From Verrucomicrobiota bacterium (GTDB taxonomy: Bacteria > Verrucomicrobiota > Verrucomicrobiia > Opitutales > Opitutaceae), in contig JACQWL010000590.1 of NCBI GenBank assembly GCA_016209255.1, positions 1 through 37,269 of the forward strand: DNA of 37,269 bases. Direction: 5' to 3'. A program made the position numbers and the translations under genes. The stretch's first letter is position 1; the number at the start of each line of letters is the position of its first letter. Under the pieces are notes generated by a model. That model was not told where the DNA came from, did no database searches, and was given only the letters and a program-made list of their open reading frames with translations. Shown piece after piece: positions 26,758 through 34,874 of this stretch.

Positions 26758-28617
26758 ATGGCAATCAAACCCTCCCTTCCACTGGTCGCCCTCTTGCACG
26801 TCTTGGCTTCCGTGCGGGCGGCGACTGGCGCCAGCCTCGTCCCCGACACGCCCAACACCGCGCCCGACTACTTCTGCACGTGGAACGTCCAGGGTTATGT
26901 CACCAGCTACACCAATCCCAGCCTCCAGGCGGACGCAATGATCGAGGCCGACCTCTTCGGCCGCGGCCCGCTCCAGAATTGGGCGGAGTTCTACGCCGGG
27001 ATTCGCGGCGATCTTTATTTTGTCCTGGACGATACTTGGGACATCCCGCTCGGCGGGGGCCGCTCCCACCAGATGCGCGGCAGCATGGAAATAGACGGGG
27101 AGCGTTTCCCTTCCTTTCAAGGCAGCCCGGCCGAGCGGCTCGCCAGACTGAACCGCGACTTCCGCGCCCGCGGCTGGCGCGGCGTGGGACTGTGGATTTG
27201 CTCCGCGCGCGCCAGAGCCCGGCGGGATCCCGCGATCAACGACCATGATTACTGGGCCGAGCGCATGCGTTGGTCCGCCGACGCCGGCATCGACTATTGG
27301 AAAGTCGATTGGGGCGCGATGAGCGACATCGATGTGTGGCGGTTGAACCAATGGTCCCACGCGCTCGCCCCCCGGCTCTGGATCGAGCACGGCGGCCTCG
27401 ATCGCTCCGGCGCCCGGTTGTGGCTGCCCGACAAGATCGACATCTTCCGGACCTACGATGTGAACATCAGCGTCGCGATCCCGGAGACAATCCGTCGGAT
27501 TGCGCAGGTGCTGCGCTTTCCCCGGGAGGACAAGGCGTCGCGGGGCCTGATCAACTGCGAGGACGAGGTCTACATCGGCGCCGGCCTTGGCTGCGTTTAC
27601 GGCGTGATGCGACATCCCTTCGCCGGCGACATGCCGAACGGCTCGCCGGATCGCGTTTTCCCCGCCGGCTTCCGGGATCTGAAGCGACGCCTCGACGAGG
27701 TCACGCGCGCCGTGCGCTGGCATCGCATCGCCCAGCCTTTCGGTGTCACCGACCACGAGGTCGTCGATACCATCACGGTGAATGAAACGCAGCACGGAGG
27801 TGGCGCCCCCGCCCGCATCGCCCGCGGCGGCCTGGCCCTGCCCGAGGTGAAAATGCCCGCAGATCAGGAGCCGCCCTATGTGTTGTGCTCGCGCCATCCG
27901 ACCGGCGAAATCGCGATCGCCACCGTCGGCCGGAAGCAAGGCTCGTCCGTCGTGATCCCGCGGGCCGACGTCTCCCTGGCGGTCGGCGCCCTGGATCGGC
28001 CGGTGGGCATCTTCGGCGAATATGCGAGCCTCACGCTAGTCACCACCAGTGCACTGGGCGGACGGCGCATCCTCGCGCAGGACCTCGCCGGCTCCACTCC
28101 CGTGGACATTACGGGGGAAGTCACGGTCGCCGGCGACCGGCTCACCCTTCCCGGCGCACTCATCCATCGTGTGGGCCTGATGGCGGCGACCCCTGGAGAT
28201 ATTTCCGATCCGGGACTGGTTCTCGTGATCGACGGTCTCGCCGCGTTTATCCCGAAGCCGGCGATGACTCCGGCTGGGCCGCCTGTGCGGCCGCAGGTGA
28301 CTGTCGAGCCCGGCAGCCGTCTGACGGTGGCGCGCGCCATGTGGGGCCCGGTTTACGGCGGCACCGACCTCACGCCGCGAATCGCCGCGCTGGTCCGCGA
28401 CAACGCGCTGGTGGTCGACGCGACGGCCGAGAACCTCGGCGCCACCGGCATCCCCGATCGCTACAACCGGTTGGAGCTCGTCTACACCCGGCTCGGCCGC
28501 ACGACCACCGTGCTGGCTGTCGCAGGCGAAAGGGTGATCATCGACTCTCAAGGAAATTTCCGCACCGAGCGCGCGCCGCGCCCGCCCGCCAAAGCCCCGG
28601 CCAGCCCCAAGCCGTGA
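26758..28617 (+). CDS. Putative glycoside hydrolase, clan GH-D-like (alpha-galactosidase-type TIM barrel)
   Basis: 619 aa, signal peptide; YFVLDDTWDIP and GIDYWKVDWGAMSDID resemble the GH27/GH36 nucleophile strand; exact family not assignable by eye. Confidence 0.6.
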   Translation: MAIKPSLPLVALLHVLASVRAATGASLVPDTPNTAPDYFCTWNVQGYVTSYTNPSLQADAMIEADLFGRGPLQNWAEFYAGIRGDLYFVLDDTWDIPLGGGRSHQMRGSMEIDGERFPSFQGSPAERLARLNRDFRARGWRGVGLWICSARARARRDPAINDHDYWAERMRWSADAGIDYWKVDWGAMSDIDVWRLNQWSHALAPRLWIEHGGLDRSGARLWLPDKIDIFRTYDVNISVAIPETIRRIAQVLRFPREDKASRGLINCEDEVYIGAGLGCVYGVMRHPFAGDMPNGSPDRVFPAGFRDLKRRLDEVTRAVRWHRIAQPFGVTDHEVVDTITVNETQHGGGAPARIARGGLALPEVKMPADQEPPYVLCSRHPTGEIAIATVGRKQGSSVVIPRADVSLAVGALDRPVGIFGEYASLTLVTTSALGGRRILAQDLAGSTPVDITGEVTVAGDRLTLPGALIHRVGLMAATPGDISDPGLVLVIDGLAAFIPKPAMTPAGPPVRPQVTVEPGSRLTVARAMWGPVYGGTDLTPRIAALVRDNALVVDATAENLGATGIPDRYNRLELVYTRLGRTTTVLAVAGERVIIDSQGNFRTERAPRPPAKAPASPKP

Positions 28618-28658
28618 TGCCCTGCCTTCCCCGTTTCCAAGCTGGACCGAATTCAAGC
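28605..28658 (+). repeat. Imperfect direct repeat copy A (54 bp)
   Basis: 42 of 54 positions match 29462..29515 by manual ungapped count, including identical CCCCAAGCCGTGATGC and CGAATTCAAGC ends. Confidence 0.7.
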
Positions 28659-28692
28659 CACCGCTTCACCTGACAATAACCATGAAGAACTC

Positions 28693-29457
28693 ATGAAACC
28701 CGCCCTCATCCTCCTCCCTCTTCTCCTCATCTCACCCCTCGCTGCCGCCGAACCATCAGGCCGCAACGACGCCGGGTGGCTGCAGCAAAACGGCGTGCGG
28801 ATTTTTCAGGATACCTTCGACCGTGAGGAGGACGGCAACGGCCTGAAGGCGATCGGCAACGGTTGGGAGAGCGCCACGGCCGACCGCGCTCCAAACGTCA
28901 AGCAGGCCGACCTCGATCAGGGCATCCTCAAGATCGCCAGCGACGGCAAGGCGGCCGGGCACGGTATTCACATCCATCACGACGCCGGATTCGCCGACGG
29001 CGGCACGACGTTGCGCTTTCGTTTCCCCGGCCTCAACAAAGGCGAGGCCCTCACCGTCGGGCACGTGGACCGCGAGATGATAGGCGTTCACGCCGGCCAC
29101 CTGGGCTACGCCATCCTGTCGCCAACCAGCATCATGCTGCGCGACCACAAAACCGGCATCAGCGAAGAGAAGCTGCGGGCCCGCCGCGCCGTGTTCCTCG
29201 AGCGCAAGGAAAAGCTGCCCGCCGACCTCGACGCCTTCCTCCAAACCAAGGAGAAAACCGTTCCGTGGAAAGCCGACAACGCGTGGCACGACCTGACCCT
29301 CGCCTTCGACGGCGACGAGATGCGCCTCAGCATCGATGGCCGGCTCGTCGTCTCGCACCGCTCCGAAGGTTTCGCCCACCCCTCGAAACGCTGGCTCAGC
29401 TTCTCGGCCGCGAGCACGGTTTGGATCGACGAGGTGAAGATTTGGAAAGTGAAATGA
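28693..29457 (+). CDS. Secreted concanavalin-A-like/DUF1080-like protein of unknown function (paralog B)
   Basis: 254 aa, signal peptide; paralogous to 4006..4797 over nearly full length. Confidence 0.72.
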   Translation: MKPALILLPLLLISPLAAAEPSGRNDAGWLQQNGVRIFQDTFDREEDGNGLKAIGNGWESATADRAPNVKQADLDQGILKIASDGKAAGHGIHIHHDAGFADGGTTLRFRFPGLNKGEALTVGHVDREMIGVHAGHLGYAILSPTSIMLRDHKTGISEEKLRARRAVFLERKEKLPADLDAFLQTKEKTVPWKADNAWHDLTLAFDGDEMRLSIDGRLVVSHRSEGFAHPSKRWLSFSAASTVWIDEVKIWKVK

Positions 29458-29461
29458 CCAA

Positions 29462-29515
29462 CCCCAAGCCGTGATGCTCCCCGTCGCACGATTCAAAGCC
29501 GGCACGAATTCAAGC
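29462..29515 (+). repeat. Imperfect direct repeat copy B (54 bp), spanning the start of the downstream gene
   Basis: See copy A; encodes MLPVARFKAGTNSS at the N-terminus of the fusion protein. Confidence 0.7.
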
Positions 29516-32500
29516 GGAACGCTGGCCTTCGCTGTCGTCCTGTCACTCGCCGGCATGCTGTTCGGCGCCGCGACCGCCGTCGCCGCGGAACCGTGGGCGC
29601 ACTTCACGGGTGCGCCCGGTTTCGGCGGGTCCGGCAAGCACGTCGTCCTCATCTCCGGCGACGAGGAGTATCGCTCCGAGGAATCGCTGCCCATGCTTGC
29701 ACAGATCCTCGCCGCGCGCCACGGCTTCGATTGCACCGTGCTGTTCGCGATCAACCGGCAGACCGGCGTCATCGATTCCAACCAGCGTGACAACATCCCC
29801 GGCCTCGCCGCGCTCGACCGCGCGGACCTCATGGTCGTTTTCACGCGCTTTCGCGTGCTACCGGACGAACAGATGAAGCACATCGCCGACCACCTCGAAT
29901 CGGGCCGGCCCGTGATCGGCGTGCGCACGGCCACGCATGCGTTCGGCAGTTTTTCCGCGGCGACGCATCCGCCCGGCGCGTCGACCACGTATGCAAAATA
30001 CGAGTGGAACCATGCGGGTGCGGATTACCCCGGCGGCTTCGGCCAGCAAGTGCTCGGCGCCACGCATCGGAACCACTGGGCCCTCCACGGCAGACAAAGC
30101 ACACGCGGTGTCTTCGCGCCCGGCGCTGCGGTTCACCCGATTCTCCGGGGCATTCACGACGGCGAAGTCTGGGGGCCGACCGACGTGTATGAGGTTTTGC
30201 TGCCTTTGCCCGCGGGCTGCCAGCCGCTGGTGCTCGGGCAGGTCCTGCAAGGCATGACGCCTGACTCGGCGCCGGTGGCGGGCGAGCAGTTGAATCCGAA
30301 ATGGCAGCGCATGATTCGGCCCAATGACCCGATGCTGCCGATCGTCTGGACGACGACACGCCCCGTCGGCCAGGGCGGACGCGTCGTGACGATGACCAAT
30401 GGTGGCGCGATGGCCGGCACGGGCGACTTCGCCAACGCCGCGCTGCGGCGGCTGTTCGTGAACGCCTGTTACTGGGCGGTCGGCCTTGAGGCCCAAATCC
30501 CGGAGCAGGCCGACCTCACGCCGGTGACGGCCGTGAACCCGTTCAAGCTGGGCGTCACGCCGCAGGATGCGATGCGACTGATCGCACCGGAATTCACGCT
30601 GCGGGCCGGCGACACGTTTTTGTTTTTCGGCAACGCCATGGTCGAGCGCCTTCTTGAATCCGGCGAACTCGAGGCGCGACTACAGCTCGCGCATCCCGAC
30701 AAGAAACTTCGTGTGCGCAGCCTCGCGTGGACGGGCGACGAGGTCGGCCACCGGCTGCGCCCCGAGGGTTATGCAGAGCACATGAAGACGCTGCTCGCCG
30801 CCTGGACGGCCAACGTCGTCGTGTTGGGCTACGGGATGAACGAGTCGTTCGCCGGCGCCGCGGGGCTCGGGGCGTTCCGGTCGCAGTATGAGACTTATCT
30901 GCGCGAGATCCGCCGGCTGCACCCGGCGGCGAAAATCGTCCTACTGGCCCCGATTGCGGTCGAGCGGCGCACGGCCACCGACGCCGACGCTCGCAACCGT
31001 GATGTCGCCGTCTACGCCGCGGCGATCGGCGAGCTGGCCCGGATCCACGGGGCGCAGTTCATCGATTTGTTTGCCGCCAGTCGCGAGGCCTACGAGCGCG
31101 GCGCGCAGCCCCTCACCACGCACGGCATCCATCTCAACGCCGCGGGCACGCGGATCATCGGCGCCACCGTCGCCCGCGCGCTGCTCGGCGCCTCGGCCCC
31201 GTCCCTCGTCGAGTCGCCCCGGCTGGCCGACGTCGCGCGCGCGGCCGCGCTGAAGCACAGCTACGTCGCGGAACTGGTGCGACCCAAAAACGGGGCGCTT
31301 TACTACGGCGTCCGCAAGCGGCCCGAGGAAAACGCCGCTGAGATTCCTCGCTATCATCAACTGATCGAAATCGCCGACGGCATTCTGCACGACCTCGCGG
31401 CCGAGCCAGGCCGGCGCTTTGCGGACTATCCCGCGCCTTCGCTCCCTTTGCTTCCGCCCGGGAAAATGACAAAATACAACCATCTGGGCGGCACGCTTAA
31501 GCCATCCGCCGAGATGCAGCAGGATCTGGTCGCGGCCCCGGGCTACGCCGTCAACCTCTTCGCGTCGGAAGAACAGTTCCCCGAGCTGCGCAATCCGGTG
31601 CAACTGAGTTTCGACGCGCGTGGGCGGCTCTGGGTCGCCACGATGCCCTCGTTTCCGCACACGATCCCTGGCGAACAACCGCACGACAAAATCCTGATCC
31701 TCGAGGACACGGATCGCGATGGAAAGGCGGACAAGTGCACGGTCTTCGCCGACGGCTTCGACGCGCTTGACGGTGTCGCCTTCCACGAACGCGGCGTGAT
31801 CGTTTCCGCCCAGCCGCGGCTGCTGATTCTCAACGACACCGATGGCGACAGCCGTTCAGACACCCGCACCGAGTTGCTGCGCGGCATCGACGTGACCGAT
31901 TCTCACCACGGCGGCATGGTCGCGAGCGATCCGTTTGGTTTCGTGATTTTCGCCGACGGCGTGTTTCATCGCTCGCAGTTTGAAACCCCATTCGGCGTGG
32001 TGCGAGGCATCGACTCGACGACGTTCCGACTCAATCCGGCGACGGGCCGCATCGAATCGGAGTGGCAGAGCATGACGCCCAACCCGTGGAAGGTCTCCTG
32101 GGATCGTTACGGCAACCTCTTTCAGCGCTTTGGCGGCGGGCATGTGCTCGAGGCGCTGCCCCTGACGTGGACCCCGCTCGGCGTCTATCACCCGTATGGC
32201 AACGGCACCGTGCTGAACTACGCGAAGGGCTCGGCCCTGAGCGTGATCTCCAGCCCGAATTTCCCCGACGAATTTCAGCAGGGTGTGGCCTCGGCCACGC
32301 TGCTGGGCAGCTACACCGTGTCGCTCTCCGCCACCACCGCCGACGCCGGACCCATCGTGGCGGCGAATCGGCTCGACGTGCTGACGTCGAAGAACAGCAC
32401 ATTTCGGCCGGTGGACGTGGAGTTCGGCTTCGATGGCGCGCTCTACGTGTCGGATTTTTCCAGCCTGATCATCGGCCACGCGCAGCACGCCATGCGCGAC

Positions 32501-33916
32501 CCCCAGTGGAATCACGAGCGCGGCCGGATCTGGCGCGTGGTGCACACCGCCAAACCGCTGGTCAAGGACTGGCCGCGGATCGAAGGCGCGACCGTGCCGG
32601 AGCTGCTGGCGCTGCTCAAGCACTCGCAGAACATCATCCGCCATCATGCGCGCCTGGAACTCCGCCGGCTCGGCGCGAAGGCGGTGCCCGCGATCGATGC
32701 CTGGGTGGCGTCGCGGCCGCGCGTGCAGCCGGATTTCGATCAAGCGCGCCTCGAAGCCTCGTGGGTGCTGGCCGCCGCGGGCGAAGTCCGGCTGCCATGG
32801 ATTACAGGGTTGATGGAATCGGCCGACCCCTTTTTCCGCGCGGCAGCGGTGCAACTCACCCGGTTTTCGAGCGACCGTCTGCCCGACGCCGCGGGCCTGT
32901 TGACTCAAGCGGCCGCCGATCGGCATCCCCGCGTGCGGATGGCCGTGATCAATGTCGTCTCACACCTGCGGCCCACGCGACCTGAGATCGAAATGGCGAT
33001 TGCCCACCTGCATCCGGCGGAAACCGCCGTGAAACAGATGCTGGGCGATCTCCAAGCCGGCACGCAGCCGCACAAGGGGCGTTCGGTGCCCGTCCTGGAG
33101 ATCCTGCCTGCCACCCAGGTTCGCCAATGGTTGGATCTCGGGCAGACCGGCCAAGGCGATTTGAATCCCTACGCGACGAGCGAGCAGAAACGACAGGCCC
33201 AAACGACGCCGCCGGCGACCCGCGCGTTTCGGACCTTCGTCGATGTCACGACGCCGCAGACCGCATTGCTCAGCGTGAAACACGGCTATCTCGATGTGTC
33301 GGCCAACGGCGTGCAACTCCTCACCGCCGACAGCCCTTACAGCTCCGAGCAGCAGGTGGCACTGGAACTGCGCCCGGGACTGAACTCGATCGAGATTGCT
33401 TATCGGCGTCTGAAAAATGCGCCGCCACCGGTCTTCGTTTTCGATTCCCTCGGGCAGCCATTGGGCGGTGCGCGCTTCTCGACCGATGCCGCCACCTTGA
33501 AGTCCTTCGCGGCAGCGTGGACCAGCGCCCACGCCAACGACGCGAGTGCGCTCCGCGTGCAGGCTGTGCCGAACCTTATGCAGTTTGCGCCGCGGGAACT
33601 GCACGCTAAGGCCGGCCAACCCGTGCGGATCGTTTTCGAAAATCCGGATTCGATGCCCCACAACTTTGTCCTCGTGGCGACGGGTGCGGAGGAGGAAGTT
33701 GGCCTGCTCGCCGACCAAATGGCCGTCGATCCCGCCAGCCTCGCGAAAGGCTACGTGCCCGCTTCCCCGCTCGTGCTCCACGCCACCGCGCTCGTGAATC
33801 CCAACGCGCGGGAGGAGCTCAACTTCACCGCACCGGCCCAACCCGGAAGGTATCCCTACCTTTGCACGTTCCCCGGGCACTGGCGGATCATGCGCGGAGT
33901 GTTGATCGTCGATTGA
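29474..33916 (+). CDS. ThuA-like + SGNH + PVC-type membrane-bound dehydrogenase (beta-propeller) + HEAT + C-terminal cupredoxin fusion protein
   Basis: 1480 aa from ATG 29474; KHVVLISGDEEYRSEESLPMLAQILA (ThuA-like), FLFFGNAMVERLLESGELEARL...HGIHLNAAGTRIIG (SGNH), DLVAAPGYAVNLFASEEQFPELRNPVQLSFDARGRLWVATMPSFPH and LILEDTDRDGKADKCTVFADG (PVC dehydrogenase), SMPHNFVLV...YPYLCTFPGHWRIMRG (type-1 Cu ligands H, C, H, M). Confidence 0.85.
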   Translation: MLPVARFKAGTNSSGTLAFAVVLSLAGMLFGAATAVAAEPWAHFTGAPGFGGSGKHVVLISGDEEYRSEESLPMLAQILAARHGFDCTVLFAINRQTGVIDSNQRDNIPGLAALDRADLMVVFTRFRVLPDEQMKHIADHLESGRPVIGVRTATHAFGSFSAATHPPGASTTYAKYEWNHAGADYPGGFGQQVLGATHRNHWALHGRQSTRGVFAPGAAVHPILRGIHDGEVWGPTDVYEVLLPLPAGCQPLVLGQVLQGMTPDSAPVAGEQLNPKWQRMIRPNDPMLPIVWTTTRPVGQGGRVVTMTNGGAMAGTGDFANAALRRLFVNACYWAVGLEAQIPEQADLTPVTAVNPFKLGVTPQDAMRLIAPEFTLRAGDTFLFFGNAMVERLLESGELEARLQLAHPDKKLRVRSLAWTGDEVGHRLRPEGYAEHMKTLLAAWTANVVVLGYGMNESFAGAAGLGAFRSQYETYLREIRRLHPAAKIVLLAPIAVERRTATDADARNRDVAVYAAAIGELARIHGAQFIDLFAASREAYERGAQPLTTHGIHLNAAGTRIIGATVARALLGASAPSLVESPRLADVARAAALKHSYVAELVRPKNGALYYGVRKRPEENAAEIPRYHQLIEIADGILHDLAAEPGRRFADYPAPSLPLLPPGKMTKYNHLGGTLKPSAEMQQDLVAAPGYAVNLFASEEQFPELRNPVQLSFDARGRLWVATMPSFPHTIPGEQPHDKILILEDTDRDGKADKCTVFADGFDALDGVAFHERGVIVSAQPRLLILNDTDGDSRSDTRTELLRGIDVTDSHHGGMVASDPFGFVIFADGVFHRSQFETPFGVVRGIDSTTFRLNPATGRIESEWQSMTPNPWKVSWDRYGNLFQRFGGGHVLEALPLTWTPLGVYHPYGNGTVLNYAKGSALSVISSPNFPDEFQQGVASATLLGSYTVSLSATTADAGPIVAANRLDVLTSKNSTFRPVDVEFGFDGALYVSDFSSLIIGHAQHAMRDPQWNHERGRIWRVVHTAKPLVKDWPRIEGATVPELLALLKHSQNIIRHHARLELRRLGAKAVPAIDAWVASRPRVQPDFDQARLEASWVLAAAGEVRLPWITGLMESADPFFRAAAVQLTRFSSDRLPDAAGLLTQAAADRHPRVRMAVINVVSHLRPTRPEIEMAIAHLHPAETAVKQMLGDLQAGTQPHKGRSVPVLEILPATQVRQWLDLGQTGQGDLNPYATSEQKRQAQTTPPATRAFRTFVDVTTPQTALLSVKHGYLDVSANGVQLLTADSPYSSEQQVALELRPGLNSIEIAYRRLKNAPPPVFVFDSLGQPLGGARFSTDAATLKSFAAAWTSAHANDASALRVQAVPNLMQFAPRELHAKAGQPVRIVFENPDSMPHNFVLVATGAEEEVGLLADQMAVDPASLAKGYVPASPLVLHATALVNPNAREELNFTAPAQPGRYPYLCTFPGHWRIMRGVLIVD

Positions 33917-33976
33917 ATCAACGCCGGCTTAACTTTCCCCGCCACCGCGTCCGTCGTTCGTTTCCTTTTTCTACCC

Positions 33977-34843
33977 ATGAATAACTCGATCCGCTTCTTC
34001 TTTGCCGCGCTCGCCCTGACGGCCTTCGCTTGCTCGCCGCTCGCGGCCGCAGCGGCCAAGCCCCTGAAAATCCTGCTCGTCACCGGCGGCTGCTGCCATG
34101 ACTACGTTCGACAGAAGGACATCCTCAAAGCGGGTCTCGAACAGCGCGCCAACGTGCTGGTCGATCACCTGCACACGCCCGACAAGAGCACGAAGCCGCC
34201 GCTCGCGTCGCTGACCAATCCCAATTACGCCAACGGCTACGACCTGGTGATTCACGACGAGTGCGCCGCCGGCATCGACGACGTCGCGCTCGTGCTGAAC
34301 GTGCTCCAGCCGCACCTCAACGGCGTGCCCGGGGTGGCCCTGCATTGCGCGATGCACAGCTTCCGGGTCGTAAAGGATTACAGCCGGCCCCAAAAACCGG
34401 GTTCCGAGGGTGCGCTATGGTTCGACTTCCTCGGCCTCCAGTCCGCCGCCCACGGCCCGCAGGAACCCATCGCCGTCACTTACACCGATTCCGCGCATCC
34501 CATCACCAAAGGCTTCCGCGCCTGGACCACGATCAAGGAGGAACTCTACAACAACGTGCAGCCACCGGCCGTGTTTTCCGCCCATCATTCCCTTGCGACC
34601 GGCCGACAGACAGTGACGAACAAGAAGGACAGTTCCACCAAGGAGGTCGAAGCTGTGGTCGTCTGGACGAACGAATTCGGTCCGAAGAAGGCCCGCGTTT
34701 TCTGCACGACCCTCGGCCACAACAACGCGACCGTCGAAGATCCGCACTACCTGGATCTCGTCACGCGCGGCGTGCTCTGGGCAGCCGGCAAGCTCAACGC
34801 CAACGGCAAACCCATCGCCGGTTACGAGGCGCAAAAGCGCTGA
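33977..34843 (+). CDS. ThuA-like domain protein (glutamine amidotransferase-like fold), secreted
   Basis: 288 aa; KPLKILLVTGGCCHDYVRQKDILKAGLEQRA, GVPGVALHCAMHSFR, AHPITKGF, VFCTTLGHNNATVEDPHYLDLVTRGVLWAAGK. Confidence 0.87.
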   Translation: MNNSIRFFFAALALTAFACSPLAAAAAKPLKILLVTGGCCHDYVRQKDILKAGLEQRANVLVDHLHTPDKSTKPPLASLTNPNYANGYDLVIHDECAAGIDDVALVLNVLQPHLNGVPGVALHCAMHSFRVVKDYSRPQKPGSEGALWFDFLGLQSAAHGPQEPIAVTYTDSAHPITKGFRAWTTIKEELYNNVQPPAVFSAHHSLATGRQTVTNKKDSSTKEVEAVVVWTNEFGPKKARVFCTTLGHNNATVEDPHYLDLVTRGVLWAAGKLNANGKPIAGYEAQKR

Positions 34844-34874
34844 ACCGGAACCATCCTTCTGCCCCCAACCCATC

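Noticed and set aside
24680-26764. 694-aa ORF on the minus strand
   Set aside because: Antisense to TBDR2; a long stop-free frame is expected from the GC-rich codon bias.
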